Assembly (NCBI GenBank): GCA_964652195.1 | Contig: CAZZBB010000009.1 | Span: 16,279-80,278, forward strand | DNA from: MSPOR6 sp964652195 | Lineage (GTDB): Bacteria > Poribacteria > WGA-4E > WGA-3G | Length of the DNA stretch: 64,000 nt | Direction of reading: 5' to 3' | Shown here: piece after piece, positions 35,684-44,431 of the stretch | Layout: each line of letters begins with the position of its first letter | How positions within the stretch are numbered: position 1 is the first letter of the stretch | Position numbers and translations under genes: made by a program | Notes under the pieces: model-generated | What the model saw: the letters and a program-made list of their open reading frames with translations, nothing else | Database searches by the model: none | What the model was told of the DNA's origin: nothing

Positions 35684-35713
35684 CTTGTAAGAGGATATCT
35701 ATCCTCTTACAAG
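35684..35713. promoter_or_regulatory. Perfect hairpin inside the cysteine operon
   Basis: CTTGTAAGAGGATA at 35684 is followed after two bases by its exact reverse complement ending at 35713. The hairpin sits between the sulfur-carrier gene and the JAMM gene, 26 bases before the JAMM start. No T-run follows on the minus strand, so it is more likely an RNA-stability or processing structure, or a protein-binding palindrome, than a terminator. Confidence 0.55.
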
Positions 35714-35732
35714 TAAACTGTACTACAAGTAG

Positions 35733-36011
35733 TTATTTACCACCAGCGATTGCAGGGATGATTGAAATTTCAGCACCGTCTTCAACCTCCGTGGATTTAC
35801 CATCAAGAAAACGGATGTCTTCGTCGTTGAGATATATGTTAACAAACCGTCGTATGTTCCCATCTTCATCGCAAATTCGTTCTTTCATACCTGGATAACT
35901 TGAATCCAAATTTTCTATGATAGTGTTGATATCCGGACCTTCTGTTTCTACCTCCGCGAGATTTTGCGTCAATCGTCTCAGAGGTGTTGGGATACGAACT
36001 GTAACTGACAT
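35733..36011 (-). CDS. MoaD/ThiS-family sulfur carrier with GGK end
   Basis: 92 residues from the ATG at 36011, which has GGAGG 6-10 bases upstream; a longer frame reaching back to 36041 is less likely. The ubiquitin-like fold ends in GAEISIIPAIAGGK. The usual carrier ends exactly at GG, so one extra lysine would have to be removed before thiocarboxylation, and a JAMM protease is encoded next door. It probably donates sulfur to CysK-bound acceptor in a CysO-like route. No dedicated adenylating enzyme gene is in the window. Confidence 0.83.
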   Translation of the reverse strand: MSVTVRIPTPLRRLTQNLAEVETEGPDINTIIENLDSSYPGMKERICDEDGNIRRFVNIYLNDEDIRFLDGKSTEVEDGAEISIIPAIAGGK

Positions 36012-36030
36012 GTTAATCCTCCATGTTATA

Positions 36031-36050
36031 TGTGTCAACATAATGACACA
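36031..36050. promoter_or_regulatory. Palindrome upstream of the sulfur carrier gene
   Basis: TGTGTCA and TGACACA face each other across six bases, starting 20 bases upstream of the sulfur-carrier start codon. An A+T-rich stretch lies behind it (36051-36178), with a TTGACA on the minus strand near 36157, so a second promoter and operator for the last two genes of the cysteine cluster is possible. Confidence 0.35.
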
Positions 36051-36178
36051 AAGTTTATATTGAAATCAAAATTTATTTTTTAATTCTAAATTACTTATTA
36101 CTCTAATATAATACATAGCTTAAATTTGTAAAACTTATGTATTAAAATAGTGTAAATGTCAAGAAGATCTCTCATCAA

Positions 36179-36937
36179 TTAGATTGAGTAGTGTAAACCA
36201 CATTCTTTGTTGTTTTCTTCTGTATCTACAGCATTCTGCCAACGCCATCGTCCTGCACGTTTCGGTTCACCTGGACGTATTCGAGTCGTACAAATCTTAC
36301 ATCCGAGTGATTCATAAAAGTGACCTTGAGAATCTGGTTCAAACAAAGGATTTACTGGTACTTCATTTTCTTGGACAAATCTCCAAATTTCTTCTTCTGT
36401 CCAATGGATTAATGGACTTACCTTAAGGATTGGGTGTGCCATGGAAGAGATTATCTCCACTTTCTGGAAATTCTGCCGTGATTCAGACTGGTCTCTCCGC
36501 GTTCCTGTTACCCATACATCTAAAGTTTCTAATAATCGTTGCATGGGGCGGACTTTTCTTATCTCACAACAGAATCTCTGTTTTTCTCTACTGTCAAAGA
36601 ATAAGAATTCACCGTGTTCATTAACCATTTTCTCTACTTCGTTAGGGACAGGTTGAATCCTCTCTATTTGGATACCGTATCGCTTCTCGACTTGCTCGAA
36701 AAAGGTATATGTTTCTGGAAAAAGACGAAGTGTATCAACGGTACATACTCGAAATGGTAAATTATTCTCTGCAGCAAGATGTATTTGTACCATACCAGAT
36801 AGCTGTCCACTTGTAACTATAGATGCTCTATCCTTAAATTTCTTGAAGAGAGAGAATAGTATCTCTTGGGGATTATCTTCTAAACTAACCTGCTGCTTCA
36901 ATTCAACCATTGAAGCACTCTGAATTTGAAATGTCAT
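36179..36937 (-). CDS. cysH: APS/PAPS reductase
   Basis: 252 residues. SIVTSGQLSGMVQIHLAA is in the place of the usual SFGAEDQ-type nucleotide loop. TVDTLRLFPETY matches the family's DTGxLFPETY. The Fe-S cysteines are all present (RFCCEIRKVRP, LGCKICTTRI) and the catalytic C-terminal cysteine is in NKECGLHYSI. The two cysteine pairs indicate the 4Fe-4S form that usually prefers adenylyl sulfate. It reduces activated sulfate to sulfite for cysteine synthesis. It lies 26 bases after cysK in the minus-strand operon. Confidence 0.9.
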   Translation of the reverse strand: MTFQIQSASMVELKQQVSLEDNPQEILFSLFKKFKDRASIVTSGQLSGMVQIHLAAENNLPFRVCTVDTLRLFPETYTFFEQVEKRYGIQIERIQPVPNEVEKMVNEHGEFLFFDSREKQRFCCEIRKVRPMQRLLETLDVWVTGTRRDQSESRQNFQKVEIISSMAHPILKVSPLIHWTEEEIWRFVQENEVPVNPLFEPDSQGHFYESLGCKICTTRIRPGEPKRAGRWRWQNAVDTEENNKECGLHYSI

Positions 36938-36963
36938 TCAATCCAATCCTGTTATAAACTGCT

Positions 36964-37914
36964 TTACGGAAGTGTGTTCATAATATCGGTATCCAGTTCA
37001 AAATATCTACTTAAGCTAAAGTAACGTTCGCCAGTATCAGGAAGGATAGTGACAACCGTTTTATCAGGTCCTTTTGCTTTTGCAACTTGAAGGGCAGCAT
37101 TGATATTTGCACCAGAAGACATGCCAACTAAAAGACCTTCTTTTTGTGAAATTTCTTTCATGGTCTGATATGCCACCTCTTCCGAAACAGCAATAATATC
37201 ATCAATAATGTCTACGTTTAGTACTTCTGGCACCATACCTGCACCCAATCCATCTATCCGTGTCGGCCCAGGAATCCCACCTGATAAAACCGAAGAGACT
37301 AACGGTTCTACTGCTATTACTTTTGTATCAGAATTTTTAGCCTTAAGTACTTCACCAACACCTGTTAGTGTTCCACCTGTTCCTACGCCTGTGACAAAAT
37401 AATCTATGTCTCTGTCCATTGCATCCAAAATCTCAACTGCTGTTGTTTCTCGATGGATTTTTGGATTAGCAAGATTGGTAAATTGATTTGGCATATAGTG
37501 TCTCGGGTTTTTTCGTAGTATTTCTTCTGCCTCCCAAATTGCACTTGCCATTCCTCCATGTTCAGGGGTTAACACTATGTTAGCACCAAACGCAGACAAT
37601 AGTGCATACTTTTCGCTACTAACATTTTCAGGCATTGTTAATGTGACATTATACCCGCGAGCCACTCCTACAATAGACAAACCAATTCCTGTATTACCTG
37701 CCGTAGGTTCAACAATCGTATCACCCGGTTTTAGTATCCCACGTTCTTCAGCATCAATTATCATTCCATAACTTATACGGTCTTTGATACTTCCACCCGG
37801 ATTATAGGATTCTAACTTAGCATAGATTGTTGCATCCTCAATCTTTGGTAGCGCATTCAAACGTACCATGGGTGTATTCCCGATAAGTTTAGTGAGGTTC
37901 TGGGCAATTTTCAT
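36964..37914 (-). CDS. cysK: Cysteine synthase
   Basis: 316 residues of the PLP-dependent fold type II. The Schiff-base lysine is K44 in NPGGSIKDR, the substrate loop is PTAGNTGIG, and the phosphate loop is GTGGTLTGVG. It makes cysteine from O-acetylserine (or O-phosphoserine) with sulfide or a thiocarboxylated carrier. Given the neighbouring sulfur carrier and JAMM protease, the carrier-dependent reaction of CysM type is plausible. Its ATG overlaps the stop of the Rrf2 regulator gene (ATGA). Confidence 0.9.
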   Translation of the reverse strand: MKIAQNLTKLIGNTPMVRLNALPKIEDATIYAKLESYNPGGSIKDRISYGMIIDAEERGILKPGDTIVEPTAGNTGIGLSIVGVARGYNVTLTMPENVSSEKYALLSAFGANIVLTPEHGGMASAIWEAEEILRKNPRHYMPNQFTNLANPKIHRETTAVEILDAMDRDIDYFVTGVGTGGTLTGVGEVLKAKNSDTKVIAVEPLVSSVLSGGIPGPTRIDGLGAGMVPEVLNVDIIDDIIAVSEEVAYQTMKEISQKEGLLVGMSSGANINAALQVAKAKGPDKTVVTILPDTGERYFSLSRYFELDTDIMNTLP

Positions 37915-38348
37915 ATAAAGAAAGGATGCGGATGTGATGGCTGAGATAATTGTTTTAGTTTACGGGCATGACAACACAATTCATGGAGTGTCTTTGTATT
38001 TAATACCTCCCGTACTTCCTGCTCAATATCTGCAAAAAAAGTAGCTATCTCAGACGAATCTTGTGTGTCAAATCCTTCTGTAAAATTCACGGGACCATCA
38101 ACTGCGGTGAAAATATCTCCAATACGGATTTCGTCCGGTGGCAACGCAAGACTATAACCACCATCTGGTCCACGCCGACTTGTCGTTAATCCTGCTTTTT
38201 TCAGATCCAACAGGAGTTTTTCTAAAAAAGGACCGGGAATACTACGTTTTTCCGCTAACGCTGTAACCGAGACGAATTCCTGACGATACTGCAAACCGAG
38301 TTCTAACATAGCACAAACTGCATACTTCAACTTGGCTGATAAATGCAT
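37911..38348 (-). CDS. Rrf2-family transcriptional regulator (CymR-like)
   Basis: 145 residues with the Rrf2 winged-helix domain: LSAKLKYAVCAMLELGL, SVTALAEKRSIPGPFLEKLL, and RRGPDGGYSLALPP in the wing. Only a Cys-Cys pair near the end (LHELCCHARKL) and an early cysteine are present, not the three-cysteine Fe-S site of IscR. It therefore fits the cluster-free CymR type, which represses cysteine genes through CysK. It is the first gene of the cysteine operon and overlaps cysK by four bases, so it probably regulates its own transcript. AAGGAGTT precedes the start. Confidence 0.88.
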   Translation of the reverse strand: MHLSAKLKYAVCAMLELGLQYRQEFVSVTALAEKRSIPGPFLEKLLLDLKKAGLTTSRRGPDGGYSLALPPDEIRIGDIFTAVDGPVNFTEGFDTQDSSEIATFFADIEQEVREVLNTKTLHELCCHARKLKQLSQPSHPHPFFI

Positions 38349-38384
38349 GAATAACTCCTTGATCTAAACCCAATAGGCAAAACA

Positions 38385-38413
38385 ATTATAATATATCTAA
38401 CCAAAATTGTCAA
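38385..38413 (-). promoter_or_regulatory. Consensus promoter with direct-repeat operator of the cysteine operon
   Basis: On the minus strand TTGACA (38413-38408) and TATAAT (38390-38385) are separated by exactly 17 bases. The spacer carries TTTTGGTTAG, and the same decamer recurs about 30 bases further upstream (about 38430-38440). One copy within the promoter spacer and one upstream is a typical repressor arrangement and suggests autoregulation by the Rrf2 protein. Confidence 0.7.
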
Positions 38414-38706
38414 TAAATAATGAATTCCTAACCAAAATAGTCGTATTTATAGATTGGTTTTATTCTATCTGCTTTTATGCCTTTTTAACAATCAGAAATA
38501 TCAGTCCCATATCCACTATCACCAATCTGTTGACACGTTTGCATTTATACATTAAAATGGGATTACAGAAACTTGAGGACAAATGACACCATTGTAAACA
38601 GAAAAGTTCCAAATTTAATAAAATACTATACCGGTGTTTCTTACCAGGTTGTTCCTCATTCATTAATCAGATTATAAGGAAGAGAGTTTAGATACAGGAG
38701 ATAATA

Positions 38707-40650
38707 ATGGCAAACAATGTTTTTCCACCAGTGGAGACGAATTATCCTATCGGTGAAGCCCACGTCAACAGTTTAGAGGCATATCAGGTAAAATACGCGG
38801 AATCAATTAAAGATCCTGAAGTATTTTGGGCAAATATAGCTCAACGATTGACATGGTACAATAAATGGGATACTGTACGGGATTATGATTTTGTGAAAGC
38901 ACAGATTAAGTGGTTTGAAGGGGCAAGTTTAAATGCCTGCTATAATTGTCTTGATCGACATGTTGAAACTGGGCATGGAGATGAGACCGCTATTATCTGG
39001 GAAGGAAATGATCCAAACGAGGATAAAACATTCAGTTTTAATGAACTGTTAGTTGAGGTTAAAAAGTTCGCGAATGTTTTGAAAGCACAAGGTATTGAAA
39101 AAGGCGATCGGGTATGTATATACCTACAGATGGTTCCAGAATTAGCAATTGCAATGTTAGCATGTGCCAGAATCGGTGCTATCCACTCTATTGTTTTTGG
39201 GGCATTCTCAGCAGAATCCTTACGGGATCGTATAAATGATTCCTCCTGTAAATTGCTTATCACTCAAGATACGGCTATGAGAGGTCCTCGTAGCGATATA
39301 CCTATGAAAGCAAATGCTGATGATGCAGTAGTGGATTGTCCATCTATTGAAAAGGTCGTTGTTGTCGCAAGGACAGGGGATGATGTCGAATTTAATTCAA
39401 CCCGCGATATTTGGTGGCATGAAGCAATGGAAACTGCAGATGCAGAATGTGAACCTGAAATTATGAATGCTGAAGATCCACTCTTCATTCTATACACCTC
39501 TGGTTCAACTGGAAAACCGAAAGGTGTTCTTCATACGACTGGTGGATATCTGGTATATACTTCCTATACACATGAACAGATTTTTGACTACCATGAAGGC
39601 GATGTGTATTGGTGTACTGCTGATATTGGATGGATTACAGGACACTCTTATATTATATACGGACCACTTGCAAATCGTGCAATCACTGTTATGTTTGAAG
39701 GTGTACCAAACTACCCAGATTATGGTCGATTCTGGCAAGTGGTAGAAAAGCATAACATAAATCTCTTCTATACGGCTCCTACTGCTTTACGGGCATTGAT
39801 GAAGGAGGGAGATACGTGGGTAGAGAAATATGATAGATCTACCCTAAGACTTCTCGGAACAGTTGGGGAACCGATCAAAGAACCGGAATGGTTGTGGTAC
39901 TACAATATTGTGGGTGATAAACGTTGTCCGATTGTTGACACATGGTGGCAGACGGAAACAGGTGGAATCCTTATCACCCCATTACCCGCAGCTACTCCAT
40001 TGAAACCTGGTTCTGCAACCTATCCATTCTTTGGGATTGAACCTGTAATTCTTGATGAAGAGGGCAACGAAGTTGATGGGAATCCTGCAACAGGATATCT
40101 GTGTATTAAAGGGGCATGGCCAGGAATCATGCGGACAGTCTATGGGGATCATGAAAGGTTTATTGATGTCTATTTCAGTCGCTTCCCTGGTTACTATATG
40201 ACCGGGGATGGTGTGTTGCGGGATGAAGACGGATATTATTGGATTACGGGTCGAGTAGATGACGTACTCAATGTTTCTGGACATAGATTGGGAACTGCTG
40301 AGGTTGAAGGGGCTATTGGACAACACGATTCTGTCGCAGAAGCTGCAGTAGTGGGATACCCCCATGATATTAAAGGTCAAGGAATTTATGCTTATGTTAC
40401 ACTGATGACAGGTGAGTCCCCATCAGATGATGTTGCAGCTGAGATTAAACTTGAAGTACGAAAACATATCGGACCTATAGCAACACCTGATAAAATACAG
40501 TTTACACCAGCACTACCAAAAACCCGTTCAGGGAAGATTATGAGAAGGATTCTACGGAAAATTGCTGAGGGAGATGTTTCAGATTTGGGAGATACTTCCA
40601 CATTAGCTGATCCGACAGTTGTGGATGCATTGGTCGAAGGTAGACAATAA
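38707..40650 (+). CDS. acs: Acetyl-CoA synthetase
   Basis: 647 residues, the usual length. The AMP-binding signature YTSGSTGKPKGVLHTTGGYL lies near residue 265. WWQTETGGILITP and the ITGRVDDVLNVSGHRLGTAE hinge follow, and the C-terminal acetylatable lysine is in KTRSGKIMRR. It activates acetate to acetyl-CoA through an acetyl-adenylate. ACAGGAGATAATA gives a strong ribosome site. It stands apart from its neighbours, with a repeat region after it. Confidence 0.95.
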   Translation: MANNVFPPVETNYPIGEAHVNSLEAYQVKYAESIKDPEVFWANIAQRLTWYNKWDTVRDYDFVKAQIKWFEGASLNACYNCLDRHVETGHGDETAIIWEGNDPNEDKTFSFNELLVEVKKFANVLKAQGIEKGDRVCIYLQMVPELAIAMLACARIGAIHSIVFGAFSAESLRDRINDSSCKLLITQDTAMRGPRSDIPMKANADDAVVDCPSIEKVVVVARTGDDVEFNSTRDIWWHEAMETADAECEPEIMNAEDPLFILYTSGSTGKPKGVLHTTGGYLVYTSYTHEQIFDYHEGDVYWCTADIGWITGHSYIIYGPLANRAITVMFEGVPNYPDYGRFWQVVEKHNINLFYTAPTALRALMKEGDTWVEKYDRSTLRLLGTVGEPIKEPEWLWYYNIVGDKRCPIVDTWWQTETGGILITPLPAATPLKPGSATYPFFGIEPVILDEEGNEVDGNPATGYLCIKGAWPGIMRTVYGDHERFIDVYFSRFPGYYMTGDGVLRDEDGYYWITGRVDDVLNVSGHRLGTAEVEGAIGQHDSVAEAAVVGYPHDIKGQGIYAYVTLMTGESPSDDVAAEIKLEVRKHIGPIATPDKIQFTPALPKTRSGKIMRRILRKIAEGDVSDLGDTSTLADPTVVDALVEGRQ

Positions 40651-40894
40651 ATATACGATATTTGAACTACTGTGGAAGGGGATTCCGATCCCGATCTTAG
40701 ATTCTGTATGATGGGATTCCGATCCCCGATTCTTACATGTCTTCTGTGGGCGGGGAATGCCAATAAGGCATTCATACCGTTGATTCGGATTCCGATCCCC
40801 GATTCTTAATATAGAAAATGTAATATTAATTTTATTGTTCACTATAATATCTGATGATGTACAAGAGTTAAGAACATAGTTGGAAGGAGTATTT
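40651..40894. repeat. Intergenic repeats of the GATTCC/GGAATC family
   Basis: About 130 bases (40676-40811) contain three GGGATTCCGATCCC-like units separated by short spacers, plus a GGCGGGGAATGCC and GGCATTC palindrome. They belong to the same family as the tandem array at 59060-59330, and the stretch at 46770-46910 carries them in the opposite orientation. Further on, GTTCACTATA at about 40840 matches the end of the small inverted-repeat element at 57379-57514. Confidence 0.6.
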
Positions 40895-41389
40895 GTGGCA
40901 ACAGCACAAAAAATTGTAGATGTATTAAAAGAACATAATATTACGCATGCCGTTGGTGTTCCAGATAATGGTAGTGCTCGTATATATGAACTCCTACGAG
41001 ATGAACCTCTGATTGATGTAATAACTGTAACACGCGAAGGTGAAGCGTTTGCTATCGCAGCTGGGTTGTATATTGGTGGTAAAAAGCCTATCATAATAAT
41101 ACAAAATACAGGTTTTTTGGAATCTGGGGACGCGATCCGCGGTACAGTTATTAATATGGAGATCCCTATAGTTGTGTTCATCGGGTATCGGGGTTACCAT
41201 AATAGAGATGGAAATGGAAACTGGGTTGACTCTGTGGCTACCTTTTTGGAACCAACACTAAAGGCATGGAAATTACCCTATAGGATGTTAGAACACGATA
41301 CAGATATTGAAAATATTGAATGGGCATTTACCAAGTCTGATGAATCCTCATTACCTGCTGCTGTACTACTTATTGGACATGCAACATAA
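40895..41389 (+). CDS. Lone TPP-binding PYR-domain protein (sulfopyruvate decarboxylase alpha-like)
   Basis: 164 residues from a GTG at 40895 with GAAGGA 6 bases upstream; a TTG at 40880 is the alternative. It matches the pyrimidine-binding half of thiamine-diphosphate enzymes: THAVGVPDNGSARIYELL, then VTREGEAFAIAAGLYIGG, where the glutamate activates the cofactor, then QNTGFLESGDAIRG. This is the pattern of the alpha subunit of sulfopyruvate or phosphonopyruvate decarboxylase. No diphosphate-binding beta subunit is adjacent, so its partner is elsewhere or the activity is different. Confidence 0.75.
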   Translation: MATAQKIVDVLKEHNITHAVGVPDNGSARIYELLRDEPLIDVITVTREGEAFAIAAGLYIGGKKPIIIIQNTGFLESGDAIRGTVINMEIPIVVFIGYRGYHNRDGNGNWVDSVATFLEPTLKAWKLPYRMLEHDTDIENIEWAFTKSDESSLPAAVLLIGHAT

Positions 41390-41414
41390 TCGAAATATGA
41401 ATGGAGTTATAAGA

Positions 41415-42617
41415 ATGCTTAGTGTTGAAGAAGCACGACAGAAGATGTTAGAGAGTATTCCTGTGTTATCCACGGAATCTCGAGAAATTCTTGAATCTAC
41501 AGGATATGTTCTCGCAGAAACACTAAACGCAAATGAAAATATACCACCGTTTGACAACTCTGCGATGGATGGCTTTGCTGTACAATCAAAGGATGTAAAT
41601 GGAGTGTCTAAAGAGAAATCTGCATCCCTAACGGTTGTTGAAACCATAGCAGCTGGATATGCACCGATAAAGACTGTTGAAAGTGGGCAAGCTGCACGAA
41701 TAATGACTGGGGCTATGATGCCAGAAGGGGCAGATGCAGTCGTCATGCAGGAGGTTACTGAACTAACGGGAGACACAGTTACTATATTTGAATCGGTTGA
41801 AGAGAATGAAAATGTACGGTTCACTGGAGAAAGTGTTAGTCAAGGGGATTGTGTTATGTCTCCTGGGAAGTTACTACGCCCCCCAGAAATTTCAATGCTT
41901 GCATCACTGAATTGTTCTATTGTTAAAGTCTATCGTAAACCAAAAGTTGCAATTGTTTCAACAGGTGATGAATTAACACCCATCGGTGAACCGTTGAAAC
42001 CGGGAAAAATTCGTGATAGTAACAGGTATGGTATTTTTGCACAGGTAGACGAAATTGGATGTGTACCTATTGATATGGGTATCGCACCAGACGATGAAGT
42101 TGAAACAGAGCGTATCTTCCGTGAGGCGATTGCTAAGGCTGATGCTCTCATTACAAGTGGTGGTGTTTCGGTTGGCGAACACGATATAGTAAAAAAGGTA
42201 TTGATGAAGTTAGGTGAGATGAATTTTTGGCGAGTTGCCATGAAACCTGGCAAACCGCAGGCTTATGGCAGTATTGAAGGTAAACCTGTTTTTGGACTAC
42301 CCGGTAATCCTGTATCCTCTCTTGTAGTCTTTGAGCTATTTGTTCGTCCTGCACTCCTGAAAATGGCTGGTCATACCACACTATTCCGTCCAAAATTCAA
42401 AGCTATTCTGGAAACCGATGTTACCAATAGAGATGGTCGTGTTAATTACATGCGCGCAATTCTTACTGAAAAAAATGGACAATTCATTGCGAAAACCACT
42501 GGACCTCAAGGTTCAGGGATCTTACATTCTCTTGTTTTAGCCAACGGATTAATCATTATACCTTCAGGTGTTACCGTAAAAGCAGGCGAGACAGTTGAGG
42601 CACATTTACTAATCTGA
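41415..42617 (+). CDS. moeA: Molybdopterin molybdenumtransferase
   Basis: 400 residues from the ATG at 41415 (GGAG 9 bases before), a start that gives the typical MLSVEEARQKML opening. Family motifs include PPFDNSAMDGFAV, RIMTGAMMPEGADAVVMQE, STGDELTPIGEP, TSGGVSVGEHD and GKPVFGLPGNPVSS. It inserts molybdate into adenylylated molybdopterin. The presence of molybdenum-cofactor synthesis suits a respiration based on molybdoenzymes, such as the partner expected for the heme domain at 6563, but that link is inference. Confidence 0.93.
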   Translation: MLSVEEARQKMLESIPVLSTESREILESTGYVLAETLNANENIPPFDNSAMDGFAVQSKDVNGVSKEKSASLTVVETIAAGYAPIKTVESGQAARIMTGAMMPEGADAVVMQEVTELTGDTVTIFESVEENENVRFTGESVSQGDCVMSPGKLLRPPEISMLASLNCSIVKVYRKPKVAIVSTGDELTPIGEPLKPGKIRDSNRYGIFAQVDEIGCVPIDMGIAPDDEVETERIFREAIAKADALITSGGVSVGEHDIVKKVLMKLGEMNFWRVAMKPGKPQAYGSIEGKPVFGLPGNPVSSLVVFELFVRPALLKMAGHTTLFRPKFKAILETDVTNRDGRVNYMRAILTEKNGQFIAKTTGPQGSGILHSLVLANGLIIIPSGVTVKAGETVEAHLLI

Positions 42618-42637
42618 TAAACAATTAATGGTGCGAT

Positions 42638-43477
42638 ATGATTGTTGATACACATGTACATGTCTGGGAAATAGATCCACCGAAATATCCTGTAGGACCA
42701 ACAGCCCCTAACTGGACTTCAATGCCAGATGAACCGGGTACTGCAGATGAACTCCTTGAGGAGATGGATTTACATGATGTCCATTGGTCTGTATTGGTAC
42801 AAACCAGTTGGTCAACGTGGGATAACGGGTATATCTCTGATTCTGTAGAACGATTTCCTGATAGGTTTATAGGACACGGTCTGATTGATCCTCAAGATCC
42901 GAATAATGCTGAACCGGTAAGGTATTGGATCAAAGATAGAGGATTGGCTGGTTTCCGATTCCATCCAATTTATTATCCAGATGAAAAGATACTCATCACT
43001 GAACAGAACAAACCATTGTGGGAGGAAATCGCAGCGGTAGATGCAGTAATCCAATTTCATTTACTCTCTGAACATGCAGATCAAATTGCTATCATCGCAC
43101 AACAGTATCCACAGCTAAAGCTCATCTTGGATCATATGGGATACCCACAAGTTGATGAGGATGAAGCCTTATTTCAACCAATTGTTGATCTTGCAAAATT
43201 CACGAATATCTATTTTAAACTATCAGATGTAGCTGGTCGTTCAAGTCAGGAATTCCCGTTTACGGATGTCCATCCATTCATAAAAAAGCTACTGTTAGCA
43301 TTCGGATCAGAACGGACAGTCTGGGGTACAGGATATCCTGGGCATCATAGAACAAAACACAACTGGCCAACATTAGCAGATGAACTCCGTCTCATACAGG
43401 ATGGACTTCCATTCTTATCTACAAAGGATAAAGATAACATTCTTGGAGGCACAGCAGCAACTATATGGGATTTATAA
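42638..43477 (+). CDS. Amidohydrolase-2 family protein with an altered metal site
   Basis: 279 residues, a TIM-barrel hydrolase of the amidohydrolase-2 (ACMSD-like) family. VDTHVHVWEID gives the first metal histidines, LAGFRFHPIYY and QFHLLSEHAD the middle strands, and LILDHMGYPQVD a further histidine. Near the end, where the family has an S-D-x-P or T-D-x-P with the catalytic aspartate, this protein reads VWGTGYPGHH with glycine in place of aspartate. It may be catalytically altered. The substrate is unknown. It lies 20 bases after moeA. Confidence 0.78.
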   Translation: MIVDTHVHVWEIDPPKYPVGPTAPNWTSMPDEPGTADELLEEMDLHDVHWSVLVQTSWSTWDNGYISDSVERFPDRFIGHGLIDPQDPNNAEPVRYWIKDRGLAGFRFHPIYYPDEKILITEQNKPLWEEIAAVDAVIQFHLLSEHADQIAIIAQQYPQLKLILDHMGYPQVDEDEALFQPIVDLAKFTNIYFKLSDVAGRSSQEFPFTDVHPFIKKLLLAFGSERTVWGTGYPGHHRTKHNWPTLADELRLIQDGLPFLSTKDKDNILGGTAATIWDL

Positions 43478-43509
43478 TCACAGATCCTTTATCACCCAAC
43501 CTATAATCA

Positions 43510-44265
43510 ATGAAAATCGATACAATAAAAATGGGTTGGGGAGATGTGTCATTCACCGATTCAGGTGGAACAACCCAACCACTACTCTTTTTACACGGTA
43601 CCGGATGTGATTCAACAGATTGGTCATCCGTAATTGATTACCTCCCTTCAAATCAACGGTACATTACCCTCAACTTTCGCGGTCATGGGAAAACTGCTGT
43701 TCCAACCCAATCATTTTCTCTCCAGGATCTCGCTGATGATGTCATTGCCTTTCTTGACTGTCAAAACATAAGAGAAGTTATCCTTGTTGGACATAGCCTT
43801 GGTGGCATGGTATCAATGAATGTGGCGAGTAGATGTTCTACAGTTGTTGGTCTCGTTTTGTTAGAAGGTTGGACAAATCTTAAATCGGCAGGAATAGCGT
43901 TTGACTCAGACCGGTTTTACGGGACACTTAATGAAACGGATATCATTAGAATTAAAAAGAAATCAGAGGAAACTCAATCCCGCTTTATGACAAGTCTCTG
44001 GCAAGAATTTTGGGATACTGTAGCAATCTATAATGGATACAATTACCTACAAGAAGCATCCATACCTATTTATGAGGTGTTCGGTGAAATGGGGAGAAAT
44101 GATGATACAGAACATCTTTTGGATATTCCACCGAACCCCTACATTCACGTTAAATGGATTCCAGATGCTGGACATTATTTGCCACATGAACGTCCAAAGG
44201 AAGTAGCGGAGATTTGTATTGCATTTATAACTGATACCTTTTCAATTGATACACTTACATTATGA
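43510..44265 (+). CDS. Alpha/beta hydrolase
   Basis: 251 residues of the alpha/beta-hydrolase fold. The oxyanion loop is LFLHGTGCDSTDW, the nucleophile elbow is VGHSLGGMVS, and the catalytic histidine is in PDAGHYLPHERP. Sequence between them suggests a small cap domain. The substrate is not predictable. It follows the amidohydrolase gene by 32 bases and may belong to the same transcript. Confidence 0.85.
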   Translation: MKIDTIKMGWGDVSFTDSGGTTQPLLFLHGTGCDSTDWSSVIDYLPSNQRYITLNFRGHGKTAVPTQSFSLQDLADDVIAFLDCQNIREVILVGHSLGGMVSMNVASRCSTVVGLVLLEGWTNLKSAGIAFDSDRFYGTLNETDIIRIKKKSEETQSRFMTSLWQEFWDTVAIYNGYNYLQEASIPIYEVFGEMGRNDDTEHLLDIPPNPYIHVKWIPDAGHYLPHERPKEVAEICIAFITDTFSIDTLTL

Positions 44266-44431
44266 TTATAGTGAACTTTAGAAATAACAGGATACTTCTG
44301 TAGCGCAAACTTTTAGTTTGCGTCTCAGCTTTACAAGTTTTTAATTATCCAACTCACGTTATCTCATACGTTAATATATAAACCTCAATAATATATATAC
44401 CTCAATCAAGAGGGTACAGTAAAGGGGAATT
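44266..44431. repeat. Gap with an element end and a hairpin
   Basis: TATAGTGAAC at 44268 matches the outer end of the small inverted-repeat element seen intact at 57379-57514. GCGCAAACTTTTAGTTTGCG near 44303 is a hairpin of the variable-stem type also found around 55275 and 47000. An AAAGGGGAA ribosome site for the receptor gene ends the gap. Confidence 0.5.
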
